Shown here one piece after another: positions 15,552 through 25,100 of a stretch of DNA of 64,000 nucleotides. Position numbers and translations under genes: made by a program. Location: NCBI RefSeq assembly GCF_003732665.1, contig NZ_MOBP01000012.1:635808-699807 (forward strand), given 5' to 3'. Below the pieces are notes generated by a model, which saw only the letters and a list, made by a program, of their open reading frames with translations, made no database searches and was not told the DNA's origin. Each line of letters starts with the position of its first letter. Within the stretch, counting starts at the first letter, position 1. This stretch comes from Pseudomonas frederiksbergensis (GTDB taxonomy: Bacteria; Pseudomonadota; Gammaproteobacteria; Pseudomonadales; Pseudomonadaceae).

Positions 15552-16988
15552 ATGGACACTGAACAAACGAACGCCGAGATGCCGGTCAACTATCTACCCG
15601 CCACCCTGGGTGCCGCGTCCAATGTGATGCCCTGCACGCTTGTGCCACCGGGTGAGCCAGTGAAGGGTGCGCCGGGGGCTCTGTTCAGGCCGGCGCTCAA
15701 TCAGCAGCGCGTGCTGGCCAACGGGTTGACCGTGCGGATCGTCCCGCCTATACGAGACGATCTTGGCGATGACGATCATCCCTGCGCCGATATCAACCTG
15801 TCGGCGGAACCCGGTGACCCTGGGGTGACGGAATCAACCTCTGCCCGAGTCACCGGCGCAGGTGCCATCAGCCTCAACCCGCCGAGGCTGATAGCCCCGG
15901 CGGTCAGCCCGATCAATGTGCTCGATTACCCATTCGGCGTGGTCGCGCAAGTGGCATTTGCCGAGGATCCCGGTGACCAGGCGCAGTTGAAGGAAATCAA
16001 TCCGCCGCCGCAGGCCAGGCCGTTCCCGCCGCAGATCATCTTCGGTGGCGAGTCCAATTTCACCCTCGATGCGGCGTTTCTGGCAGCACGCCAGAACAGG
16101 GATATCGAACTGACCTGGACCTTGATTCGCAGTGGGGAAGCGCCCATAGAGTCGGGGCCGTTGGTGTTGCGGGTGAACCGGATGGCCGATGGCGATACAC
16201 GGCTGCCTGCGCCGATCATTACCGCCGTGACGGATGGGGTCACGTTGAACCTGGGCAGTTTTTCCGGCGATGCCATTGCCTTGATCGACGCCTGGCCGGG
16301 AATTGGCCTCGGGAACAGATTGTGGATGAGGTGTGAAGGCACCGATGTCAGAGGCGTCCCTGTAACGTTGTCGATTCATCAGGGGGTTGCCATCGGATTG
16401 ATCAGTCATCAAACAGGCTGGGTGACCCGCGCCTTTCTCGACTCACTGGCGAACGGGTTTCCCCTCAGGGAGTACGTGGCGGTGAATTTCGATGGCCTGG
16501 TCAACGAAGCGACCGCCGTGAAGTTCCCGGTGAGGACCTATACCGTCATCGCGCGAACCAAGCTCTTGATCGTATGGGACTTTAATAACAACTCGTTTCA
16601 GGGATGGACGCCCCAAGGCCTCTATGCCGGCGGTGATTTGCATCTGGTTAATGGGCAGGTTCATGCAGACACCAATGGGAGTGGCAGCTTTGGCGGACCG
16701 GTTATGACAATAGTCATTCGACTGGAGGCCGGGAGAACCTATGATTTCAGTTTCCAATTGGCTGCTCGTGGTGGCGGCAGAGCCAGCACGAGACTCGCGT
16801 TAACGATCAATGGATACGGCATTGGTCCGGTCGTTGACACGCTGAATCAAGTTAACGTGTGGAAAACCGGCACCGGTGTTTATACCGCTCCGAGTACAGC
16901 AGACGTGACCCTTGGCCTGTGGAACGAAGTCGGCGATGGGGCGGGTAACGACTTCATGATCGACAACATTCGGGTTCAGGAACGCTGA
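15552..16988 (+). CDS. Shorter paralogue of the preceding large protein
   Basis: The protein has 478 residues from the ATG at 15552 (CAGGTG upstream). Residues about 100-330 align with residues about 385-640 of the upstream protein: GAISLNPPRLIAPAVSPINV matches GAIDLRPPFLVAPATNPIDV, AAFLAARQNRDIELTWTLIR matches PAFLAARQGRIIELKWVLIR, and both have VNRxxDGDTRLPxP and VNFDGxxNxATAVxFPVRxYTV. The N-terminus differs and lacks the first three repeats, so it looks like an internally shortened copy. The C-terminal 130 residues (WDFNNNSFQGWTPQGLYAG to NDFMIDNIRVQER) form the same kind of carbohydrate-binding-like jelly roll. There is no signal peptide. Function unknown. Confidence 0.75.
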   Translation: MDTEQTNAEMPVNYLPATLGAASNVMPCTLVPPGEPVKGAPGALFRPALNQQRVLANGLTVRIVPPIRDDLGDDDHPCADINLSAEPGDPGVTESTSARVTGAGAISLNPPRLIAPAVSPINVLDYPFGVVAQVAFAEDPGDQAQLKEINPPPQARPFPPQIIFGGESNFTLDAAFLAARQNRDIELTWTLIRSGEAPIESGPLVLRVNRMADGDTRLPAPIITAVTDGVTLNLGSFSGDAIALIDAWPGIGLGNRLWMRCEGTDVRGVPVTLSIHQGVAIGLISHQTGWVTRAFLDSLANGFPLREYVAVNFDGLVNEATAVKFPVRTYTVIARTKLLIVWDFNNNSFQGWTPQGLYAGGDLHLVNGQVHADTNGSGSFGGPVMTIVIRLEAGRTYDFSFQLAARGGGRASTRLALTINGYGIGPVVDTLNQVNVWKTGTGVYTAPSTADVTLGLWNEVGDGAGNDFMIDNIRVQER

Positions 16989-16995
16989 CGTGCAG

Positions 16996-17019
16996 AAAAG
17001 GGACAGATTTATTTAATTC
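16996..17019 (+). repeat. aaaagggacagatttattta dispersed motif, copy 2
   Basis: This copy begins 8 bases after the stop of the second paralogue, in the same relative position and orientation as copy 1 after the first paralogue; both continue into tttaattc. A REP element follows at 17029. Confidence 0.6.
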
Positions 17020-17028
17020 GCCAATTCC

Positions 17029-17188
17029 TGTGGGAGCGGGCTTGCTCGCGAAGGCAATTTCACATTCAGCATCAATGGTGACTGACCCACCGCTTTCGCG
17101 AGCAAGCCCGCTCCCACAGGGGATTGGCGTCGGGCACAAAACTGTGACCGGCGCAGATCTCGTGTGGGAGCGAGGCTTGCCCGCGAAG
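17029..17188. repeat. Three REP elements
   Basis: REP copies lie at about 17029-17053 (gtgggagcgggcttgctcgc), 17094-17120 (inverted) and 17163-17188 (gtgggagcgaggcttgcccg). The third runs directly into the copy of the lipase gene end at 17197. Confidence 0.85.
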
Positions 17189-17196
17189 AGGCCCTA

Positions 17197-17268
17197 TCAG
17201 GCGATGACAATCCCGGAGCCGGACAAACTCTCCAATCCAACCCCTACCAACGTCACCGAATCCCCGCC
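17197..17268 (-). pseudogene. Fossil of the 3' end of a pueA-like lipase gene
   Basis: Read on the minus strand, 23 codons plus stop give GGDSVTLVGVGLESLSGSG followed by IVIA, identical to the last 23 residues of PueA encoded at 18522. The similarity continues past the stop (atagggcctcttcgc) into the adjacent REP element, exactly as at the real gene. Several silent differences show that it is not a very recent copy. The rest of the gene is absent; the match stops at 17268 just before the aaaagggga motif. It is the remnant of a duplicated lipase gene or the left end of a duplication whose middle was lost. Confidence 0.85.
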
Positions 17269-17271
17269 CAG

Positions 17272-17295
17272 AAAAGGGGACGCATTTATTTAAAA
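17272..17295 (+). repeat. aaaaggggacgcatttattt dispersed motif, copy 3
   Basis: This third copy differs at the acgc position. It lies exactly at the breakpoint of the lipase gene fossil, which suggests the motif marks recombination or insertion junctions (inference). Confidence 0.55.
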
Positions 17296-17731
17296 GGCCC
17301 ACGTCCCTTGTAGGAGCTGTCGAGTGAAAAGAGGCTGCGATCTTTTGATCTTTATTTTCAAGGGCAAGATCAAAAGATCGCAGACTTCGGCAGCGCCTAA
17401 GGGGGTGTGGCCGGATGCGGAAGTTGCCTACGGGAAAAGCAGCTGTTTCAGGCGTTGCGCCGGGTTGACTGCCCTGCCCTGGCTCCCTATCCTCACGCCC
17501 GTCACGACTCATTCGTGATCGGGTTTGACGGCTCGGCTGTATTCACGACGCGCATAGCCTTTCTCTGCTCGAGCACCTCCGTGCCCGTTCATTGCATATG
17601 GCGACTGTGCGTGGGGCATCTTCGGGTGCGCCGGGTTCGTGAGACCGGTCCGTCAACCTGCGCACAGTTGCCACCCTATTCGTTTGACGGCGATTTCGTG
17701 GCAGCTTCTTGAAACTCACGGAGCTACAACA
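17296..17731. repeat. Long inverted repeat (ctgcgatcttttgatc family) and remaining intergenic DNA
   Basis: Perfect 18-base arms ctgcgatcttttgatctt (17335-17352) and aagatcaaaagatcgcag (17366-17383) are flanked by gtaggagctgtcg and cttcggcagcgcc, which extend the hairpin imperfectly. The same family occurs at 28449-28535. Between 17400 and 17731 I see no gene; this part should contain the promoter of the DUF3077-like pair. Confidence 0.75.
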
Positions 17732-18016
17732 ATGACCAACGCAACCACAAAATCCACCCCCTTCTCCCCCTGCGATCACGTCGATCACCACCTCTTCGCC
17801 GTACAACCCGACATCCCCCTGGTCGATGCCCTGGAGCACGCCACCGTCTACCTCAGCTGCGCCGAAGCCCTCGCCCACCAAGCCCCCAACGCCACCCGTC
17901 CTGAACACATCGCGACCCTGCGCTGGGCCAGCAAGCACATGCTCGACACCGCCCGCTCACTGGTGCAGGCCTCGGTCGATGGTTTGCACGCAGCGCAAGC
18001 GGGAGGTGAAGCATGA
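17732..18016 (+). CDS. DUF3077-like protein
   Basis: A 94-residue protein with no signal peptide. The central part HHLFAVQPDIPLVDALEHAT then VYLSCAEALAHQA, followed by an Ala/His-rich helix (WASKHMLDTARSLVQASVDG), matches the pattern of the Pseudomonas DUF3077 family (F-x-V-x-P-x-I-P-x-x-D-A-L-E-x-A). Function of this family is unknown. The start at 17732 has GGAG 9 bases upstream. Its stop overlaps the next start by 4 bases (ATGA). Confidence 0.75.
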   Translation: MTNATTKSTPFSPCDHVDHHLFAVQPDIPLVDALEHATVYLSCAEALAHQAPNATRPEHIATLRWASKHMLDTARSLVQASVDGLHAAQAGGEA

Positions 18017-18279
18017 ACCCGCATATGCCGATGACCAGCAATGAGGGCCAGACGCCGGTGTTATTGGTGGCCACGCAAGCGCCGTTGGATGAATTGCACA
18101 GCAACGCCGCGACGCGGTTTCTGGCGGGAACGCAAATGATGGAGAGTCTGGCCAGCCTTGATATCAGCCAGGCCAAGGGTGCCGATGTGCAGCAATTGGC
18201 GCAGGCGGCGGCGATGTTGTTGCGCGATGGCTGTGATGTGATGGATGTGTTGGGGCGGCGGATTCGGGCTCGGGTTTAA
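18013..18279 (+). CDS. Small protein coupled to the DUF3077-like gene
   Basis: The protein has 88 residues. Translation is coupled by an ATGA overlap. Its layout (short N-terminus, VLLVATQAPLDELHSNAATRF, LAQAAAMLLRDGCDVMDVLG) resembles the upstream protein, so it may be a distant paralogue. It is all-helical, cytosolic and of unknown function. Confidence 0.65.
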   Translation: MNPHMPMTSNEGQTPVLLVATQAPLDELHSNAATRFLAGTQMMESLASLDISQAKGADVQQLAQAAAMLLRDGCDVMDVLGRRIRARV

Positions 18280-18302
18280 ACGCCGGGTTTGATGTTGACG
18301 CC

Positions 18303-18512
18303 TTCGCGGGCAAGCCTCGCTCCTACAGGGGGTCGGTGGTGTACGCGAAATGTGTGGCAGGCACCAATCCCTGTGGGAGCGGGCTTGCTCGCGAAGGCGG
18401 TTTCACATTCTGGATTGAGGTGACTGACATGCCGCTTTCGCGAGCAAGCCCGCTCCCACATTGGAATGCATTTCCCTGTGCATTTCCCTGTAGGAGCGAG
18501 CCTGCTCGCGAA
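18303..18512. repeat. Four REP elements downstream of pueA and the DUF3077-like pair
   Basis: Copies lie at about 18303-18328, 18371-18396, 18437-18461 and 18489-18512, in alternating orientation and spaced by 25-70 bases. They fill the gap between two convergent transcription units and probably serve as bidirectional transcript ends. Confidence 0.88.
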
Positions 18513-18521
18513 GAGGCCCTA

Positions 18522-20375
18522 TCAGGCGATGACGATCCCTGAGCCGGACAAACTCTCCAGTCCAACCCCCACCAACGTCACCGAATCCCCGCCAAACGTC
18601 AGCACGGTGTCATGCCCGACTGCCGTGGCATGCGCCCGGAAGTTATCGTCGGGCGTCACACCTTGAACCCCTAGGAACACCAGTTTGTCGCTGGCCTGAT
18701 ACCCAATCACTTTGTCCTGGCCAAACGCGCCAGTGAACAGGAAGGTATTGATCCCGCCCCCCGACTCCATCAGGTCATTGCCGGCGCCGCCGACGAACAC
18801 GTCGTTGCCCTTGCCGCCGATCAAATGGTCGTTGCCGTCCAGGCCAAACAACCAGTCACCGCTGGCGTGGGCCGTCAGCGTGTCGGCCCCCGCCCCGCCC
18901 TTCACTGTCGAGGCGTATTGGGTGACGTTGTTGCCGACTTTCAGGCCCTCCGCCGTGACGCTGTGGGTCACGTCGTCCTTGAACACGCCCCACAGGAACG
19001 CCGGTTCCTTGGTGAGGATGTTGCCAATGTCGCGGGTGATGCTGATCCCGCCGTTGGCGTCCTTCACGTAGAGGTTGCCGACGCCGTCATTGGCGAACAC
19101 GAAGTTCTTCACCGACTGCTGCAAGTCCAGCAGGTTGCTGCCCTTGCCGCCGAGCACGATGTTGTAGCCGCCGCCGTCGCGGAAGGTGTCGTTGCCGTCC
19201 CGGCCTTCGAGGTAGTCGTTGCCCTTGCCGCCCTGGATCAGGTCATTGGCGTCGCTGCCGATGATGAAGGTGCTGCCCTTGTGGGTTTCGGCGTTGCGGT
19301 TCAGGTCCTGGACCCAGGTGTTGGCCCGCGCCGGGTCCGAAAGGTTGGCGACGACGATGGTCGAGTCTTTGCTGGTGAGGTCGTAGAACTTGGACTCGAT
19401 CACCCGGTTCATCCCATCGCCGTAAGCGGTCGGCAAGTGCGAGATCCAGGTCGGGATGTTGAGGATGGAGAACGGCAACACGTTCCACGCGGTCGAGGCG
19501 TAGTGATCGTTGAAGCTGACGATGTTGTCGGTGGTCGAGGCCTTGGCTGCGTCGTGCACACCCACAGAGGACAGGTTGAAGGTCGAGCCGTCGAGGGCGC
19601 GGAATACCGGGTCGTTTTCGTAACCGACGTTCAGCACTTTATCGTTGCTGCTTTGGGTCGGTGAGGCGTAGGCGATGTAGTTCGAATCCTTGTAGAAACC
19701 GCCCCACTTGTCCGTGCTCAGGTCTGCCGCGCTGTTGACCGCCAACCCGCCCAGGCTATGGCCACTAAACAGCACGTCCTTGCCGGACAAACCATTGGCA
19801 CTGGCAAACGCCGCGACATTGCCCAGCAGTTTGCCGAACGCTTCACCGACGTAATTCTTCGCGTAATCCTTGGGGCCCAGCGCGGCCAGCAGGTCGTTGA
19901 TCGCATCGCCGATGGAGTCGCCGATCAGGATTTCCCTCGGGCCACTGGTGCCGCGAAAGGAAACGCCGACTTCGGTGAGATGGCCCTGGGCGTCGTACTT
20001 GCCGAGGATCTCGACCTGGGCGCTGGTGAACCCGGCCTTCTCGCCGTAGAAGGTTCCCCGTGCGTCGGTTTTGCCGTCGTAGCCTAATTGCGAAGCAGTG
20101 ATCGGCGTCCAACCGGCCTTTTTCACGGCGTCCAGTGCGAGCTTTTCCGAATCGGGGTTCCACGGCACGCCGGGAATCACCCCTTGGGAATCAGTGCCGC
20201 CAATCAGCGCCGTGACCAGCGTTGCTGGCAACCCGAGGCCGAAGCCGTTGTGCTGATAGCCGGCGGCGAAGCCGTTATCGAGGTTGTGATAGGAGTACAG
20301 CGTGATGGCCATGGCGTCGCTGAACAACGCCTTGGATTCTGCCGTGCTGAAGTTTTTGTAATCGTAAACACCCAT
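18522..20375 (-). CDS. pueA: Polyurethanase/triacylglycerol lipase, type I secreted RTX enzyme
   Basis: The protein has 617 residues, the family's usual length. It belongs to family I.3 lipases: the nucleophile elbow GHSLGG is at residues 205-210 (Ser207), with FRGTSGPRE upstream and the lid/Ca-binding region typical of PueA/PulA. RTX nonapeptides follow in the last 250 residues (GGKGNDYLEGRDGND, GADTL, GLDGNDHLIGGKGNDVFVG). It ends with a hydrophobic secretion signal (VTLVGVGLESLSGSGIVIA). There is no N-terminal signal peptide, so export is through an ABC system, most likely AprDEF encoded upstream in the same island. Such enzymes hydrolyse esters including polyester-polyurethane. The ribosome binding site is AGAGG. 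It is the last gene of the island. Confidence 0.92.
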   Translation of the reverse strand: MGVYDYKNFSTAESKALFSDAMAITLYSYHNLDNGFAAGYQHNGFGLGLPATLVTALIGGTDSQGVIPGVPWNPDSEKLALDAVKKAGWTPITASQLGYDGKTDARGTFYGEKAGFTSAQVEILGKYDAQGHLTEVGVSFRGTSGPREILIGDSIGDAINDLLAALGPKDYAKNYVGEAFGKLLGNVAAFASANGLSGKDVLFSGHSLGGLAVNSAADLSTDKWGGFYKDSNYIAYASPTQSSNDKVLNVGYENDPVFRALDGSTFNLSSVGVHDAAKASTTDNIVSFNDHYASTAWNVLPFSILNIPTWISHLPTAYGDGMNRVIESKFYDLTSKDSTIVVANLSDPARANTWVQDLNRNAETHKGSTFIIGSDANDLIQGGKGNDYLEGRDGNDTFRDGGGYNIVLGGKGSNLLDLQQSVKNFVFANDGVGNLYVKDANGGISITRDIGNILTKEPAFLWGVFKDDVTHSVTAEGLKVGNNVTQYASTVKGGAGADTLTAHASGDWLFGLDGNDHLIGGKGNDVFVGGAGNDLMESGGGINTFLFTGAFGQDKVIGYQASDKLVFLGVQGVTPDDNFRAHATAVGHDTVLTFGGDSVTLVGVGLESLSGSGIVIA

Positions 20376-20472
20376 TGCTATTGCCTCTCTTTTGTTGGAA
20401 TTGTCAGAGATAGCTCACAGCCAAAGCGCCTCGGGAATGAGGCGCTCCGGAGCATTTCAGTGCATGTCGCCC

Positions 20473-22167
20473 TTATGCAAAGGTAAAACTTGAAGTGGAC
20501 AGGTTATCCAGCCCGACGCCGACCAAGGTCACGGCAAAATCGCCGACCTTGAGCACTGTGTCGTGGCCGGTCTGGGACGCATGTTGCTTGTAGTCGTAGC
20601 CCTGCCCCGCGCCCTGCACGCCCATGAACACCAGTTTGTCGCTGCCCTGGTAACCATTGATCGCATCGAAACCAAAGGCACCGCTGAACAGGAAGGTGTT
20701 GTTGCCGCCGGCGGCATGCATCACGTCATTGCCCGCGCCACCGACGAAAGTGACCTGGCTTTTGTCGCTGCGCAGAAGGTCGTCACCGGCATTGCCGAAC
20801 AGCCAGTCGCCGTCGATGGTCGCCGCCAGGGTGTTGCCGTAGGCGTCGCCGTTGAGCGAATGGTTGTAATGGGTCAGTTCCGTACCGTTGAGCAAACCGT
20901 TGGCCGTGACGGTGTAACTGACATCCTTGGTGCTCAACCACGAGCCAGGCTCCTTGCTCACCAGCGCACCGATGTCCCGGGTCAGGCTGATGCCGCCGTA
21001 GGCGTCGCGCACATACAACGTGCCGTTGCCGTCGTTGGCAAAGCTGAAGTTCTGCAACGGCTTTTGCAGCTCGAAGGTGTTGCTGCCCTTGCCGCCGAGC
21101 AGGATGTTGTAGCCACCGTCATCGCGGAAACGATCGTTGCCGTCGCGGCCCTCGATGAAGTCATTACCGGCGCCGCCCTTGAGCAAGTCGTTGCTGTCGG
21201 TGCCGATGATGAAGGTGCTGCCGGTGTGCGGCTCGCCGCTGCGACCCAAATCCTCGACCCAGGTCTTGCCCCTGGAATCGAGCGCCAGGTTGGAGACGAT
21301 CAGCGTCGAATCCTTGCTGGTGAGGTCGTAGAACTTCGAATCGATCACCCGGTTCAAGCCATCGGCATAACCCAGCGAGCCATGGGCCGACCAGCTCATC
21401 GGGTTGAGGATGCTGAACGGCACCAGATTCTGCGCGGTGGAGGCGTAATGGTCATTGAAGTTGACGATGTTGTTGGTCGCCGACGCCTGATAACCATCGT
21501 GCTTGCCCACCGAGCCGCTGCTGAAGGTGGTGCCATCCAGCGCACGGAACACCGGATCGTTCTCGTAGCCGATGTTCAACACGTTGGTCGACACGCTTTG
21601 GGTCGGCGAAGCGAAGGCCACGTAGTTGGCGCCCTTGTAGAACCCACCCCAGTTATCGCCGCTCAGCTCTGCCACGCTGTTGACCCCGAGCCCGCCGAGG
21701 CTATGGCCGCTGACCAACACGTCCTTGGCGCCGAGGCCATGGGCGATGGCGAACGCGGCGACGTCCTTGAGCAAGGTGTCAAACGCGTTTTTGGCGTAGT
21801 TCTTCGCGTAATCCACCGGGCCGATGGCGGCCAGCAGGTTGTTTTTGATGTCGCCGAAGGTGTCGCTGTAGCTCAGGCCACCGGTGCCGCGAAAGGCCAC
21901 GCCGATGCCGATCAGCTTGCCGGTGGCGTCGTATTTGCCGAGGACTTCGGCTTCGGCGCTGGTGAACCCGTCCTTCTCGCCAAAAAACGAGCCCTGGGCG
22001 CCGACCTTGCCCTGATAACCCAACGCTGTGGCGCCAATCGGCTTCCATCCGGTGGCCGGCAAGGGTTGGCCCGTCGGCGTGTAGGCGTAAAGCGTCAGGG
22101 CGATGGCATCGCTGTACAACGCCTTGCCGGCTGCACTGCCGGCATTTTTGTAATCAAACAGTCCCAT
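20473..22167 (-). CDS. pueB: RTX lipase/polyurethanase paralogue
   Basis: The protein has 564 residues and is a clear paralogue of PueA but lacks about 53 residues of the N-terminal lid region (after LYAYTPTGQPL). GHSLGG lies at residues 154-159 (Ser156). RTX motifs such as GGAGNDFIEGRDGNDRF and FGNAGDDLL follow, then the C-terminal signal VTLVGVGLDNLSTSSFTFA. Family I.3 lipase secreted by the type I route. The ribosome binding site AAAGGAAG stands before the ATG. The gap to the autotransporter gene upstream is only 24 bases, so it is probably cotranscribed with it. Confidence 0.9.
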   Translation of the reverse strand: MGLFDYKNAGSAAGKALYSDAIALTLYAYTPTGQPLPATGWKPIGATALGYQGKVGAQGSFFGEKDGFTSAEAEVLGKYDATGKLIGIGVAFRGTGGLSYSDTFGDIKNNLLAAIGPVDYAKNYAKNAFDTLLKDVAAFAIAHGLGAKDVLVSGHSLGGLGVNSVAELSGDNWGGFYKGANYVAFASPTQSVSTNVLNIGYENDPVFRALDGTTFSSGSVGKHDGYQASATNNIVNFNDHYASTAQNLVPFSILNPMSWSAHGSLGYADGLNRVIDSKFYDLTSKDSTLIVSNLALDSRGKTWVEDLGRSGEPHTGSTFIIGTDSNDLLKGGAGNDFIEGRDGNDRFRDDGGYNILLGGKGSNTFELQKPLQNFSFANDGNGTLYVRDAYGGISLTRDIGALVSKEPGSWLSTKDVSYTVTANGLLNGTELTHYNHSLNGDAYGNTLAATIDGDWLFGNAGDDLLRSDKSQVTFVGGAGNDVMHAAGGNNTFLFSGAFGFDAINGYQGSDKLVFMGVQGAGQGYDYKQHASQTGHDTVLKVGDFAVTLVGVGLDNLSTSSFTFA

Positions 22168-22191
22168 GTTTTTTGCTTCCTTTGCGTTAAA

Positions 22192-25100
22192 TCAGAACTG
22201 CCAGTCCAGGGTCAGGCCCACGCCGTGGTCCTTCTCATTGGAGCCGAGCAGCCCGTTGTAATCCAGGTTCACGCGAGTGGCTTTGTTCAAGGCCAACCCG
22301 GCGCGCAGACCGACCACGGCGGCGTTGCGATCCATGGAAACGCTTTGCACGGTGAACCCGCTGTTGCCATTGGCAAACGCCAGGTGTTGATCGGTATCGA
22401 CACTGCTCAGGTTGTGCTGCCAGCCAAGGCTCCCGGACAGTTCGAGGCTTTTCTGGTCGGACAGCGCAATGGCTTTGCTCGCCCGCAGGCCGAGGGTCGA
22501 GAGCACCGCGTCGCGGTTGTCTTCACCACTTTTAAGCGCGGCGGCATCACCCTTCTCGGTGAAGCTGTCGCTGTTGAGGTGCACGTAGGCCAGTTTGGCG
22601 AACGGCTCCAGGGCCAGGGGTTGCAGGTCCAGACGATAAGCCGCTTCGGTGAACACCTGTGCGGTGGTCGCATCGTGTTTGGTTTTCTGCTTGCCGCTGA
22701 CATCGGCGAATTGCAGGTCACGTTTCGCATCAATGCGATGCCAGCTATAGGCACCGCCGACGCTCAGGCGCAGGGCATCGATTTCATGCCCCAGGTACGC
22801 ACCCAAGTGGTAGCTGTCGACGTCGGCCGACGAGTGCGTGCCATCGCCCATGCTCAGCGAACTGTTGCTATAACCGGTGACGAAACCGAGGCGGGTATCT
22901 TTAGCGATCAAGCCATCGCCACCCACCAGCAAGCCGCCGATTGAGCTATTGGAACTGGCGTTGTCATTGCCGCCATCACTCTTGCCCCAGGCGCCCAGGA
23001 CTTTGACCCACAGGTTGCTTTTGTCATCGGTCGGCGCGCCGGCGTCGAACAGGTCACGTTCACGCAAACGGTCACTGACCGCGTCACGCAGGTAACGGCT
23101 GTCATTGATCAGCATCGTGCCCACCGCCGGATGAATCTCGCCGGACAGTTGCTGGAACGCTTGCTGCGCCACAGCGGCGTTCGGCGCCAGCAGCAGGGTT
23201 TCGTACAACGCATTGCCCGCGCCCAATTGCTCGGCGGCAGCGGCCACGGCCCGTTGGTTCGGGGTTTGGCCGACAGCGCTGAAGGACGTCGCGTTGCGCT
23301 CTACGGCCAGTTGAATGCCGTTGGCCGTGTAGTCGAGAGCACCGCCGATAAACAGGTAGTTCGGCAACACTTGCCCAAACTGCCCTTGGATGCCGCCCGC
23401 CGCTTGCAGGATGTTGTACTGATGGCCGAGCAGGGATTGGGTCTCGGCGGTGGTCAGCAAGGTTGGACTGTTTTCCAGGGACAGGCTGACCGTGGCGCCA
23501 TCGATTACGGCTTTACCGCCGGCGATGATCTGGTCACTGCGGGTGGGCGACAGTTCCACGGCGTAGGTCGAGCCCGGCTCGAAGACCACGTCGCCGGCCA
23601 CTTGCAAGGTGCCGATGGAATTGCCCGGCGCCACGGTGCCGCCGCTTTTCGCGGTCAGGGCGCCGATACGGCCGTTACCGCCGAGGATGCCGCTGTCGTT
23701 GACAGTGACTGCCGATTGCAGCGAGCCGTTGATTGCCAGGCGTCCCTGATTGACCAACGTCGGGCCGGTGTAGGTGTTGGCACCGGTCATCACCAGGGTG
23801 CCGATGCCCTGTTTGGTCAGGCCGCCGTGACCGGAGATGTCGTTGCTCCAGGTGTCGAGGCCACAGTGCACGTCGTTGCACACCCGCTCGGTGGGTTTAC
23901 CGGCGTCGACGATGGCGCCGATGCCCGGCAAGTCCGCGACAAACTGGCTGTCGCCGTAAGCACCCTGGATGCGGAATTCTTCCGGGATGTCCTGCTCGGT
24001 CACCAACATCCCCGGGCCATTGATGCCTTTGCCGAGGTTGATCATGCCCCAGCCGTACAACGCGTCGACGCCAGGGGCACCGAGGTCGGTGGCCGTGGTG
24101 CGCAACACGCTGGCGACCTGGGCGCCGGTCATGTACGGGAAGCGCTCCATCAGCACCGCCATGGAACCGGCCACATGGGGCGCAGCCATCGACGTGCCGT
24201 TGTAGTTGGCGTAGCCGGTGCCGACATTGTTCGGGTCGGTGCCGGTGATGATCGAGCTGTAGATTTTGCTGCCCGGCGCCGACACGCAGTAACTGGCGGT
24301 GTAGCCGCAGCGCGAGGAGAACACGCTAATGTTGTAGAGGTCGGCGCTGGTCAGGTCCGGGTTCTTTTGCAGTGCGGCGACGGTGATCCAGTTTGGCGCG
24401 ATGTCCGGCACGAAGTACGCAAGACCGGCGATGGCGTCCGGGTTGTTGAGGTTGTAGTCGTTGCCGGCGGCGAAGATCGTGACGATGCCACTGCGAGCCG
24501 CCGCGATGGCGCCGTCATAGGCGCCGCCCGGCTTGGTGCCGAGCAAGGGCTGGATCTCGTTGAACTGCAACTGCGCGTCCTGCACGGTGAAGTGCGGGAA
24601 CGCCGGGTCGCGCCCGCCGAGGTCGAAGCGATCGGTGATGCCGATGCCCCAGCTGTTGTTGATGATTCGCGCGCCGCTGGCGATCAGGGCATCCCAACCG
24701 GCCTTGTAGACCGCGCCGTCGTTGCCGCGAATGATCCCGTCCTCGGGGCCCGGGTCACCGTTGTCGGCACTGATGATTTGCGCGCCGAAAGCCACGCCGT
24801 GCATCGAGCCACCGTCGCGGCTGCCGGCGGCAATCCCGCCGACGTGGGTGCCGTGGGCGCCGAGCTTGCCGTCGGAGCCGACCGAGGGCGCGCCGTTGTA
24901 AAGGAACGCGTCCCCGGCTTTGACCGGGATGTACGGGTCGGTGTATTCGCGGATGCCGCTGGTGACCAGGTTGATCACTTTATTAGTGCCGGAAAATTCC
25001 GGGTGCTGGGCGTAGACCGGCTGGTCGAAGATCCCCAGTTTCACGCCTTTACCGGTGTAGCCGGCAGCGTAGGCTTGCTGGGCGTTGATCGCCCCGACGC

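Noticed and set aside
20563..22944. A 793-codon plus-strand frame across pueB and prtB
   Set aside because: It is a GC-skew shadow of two strongly conserved minus-strand genes, as is the 783-codon plus-strand frame at 23131-25482.
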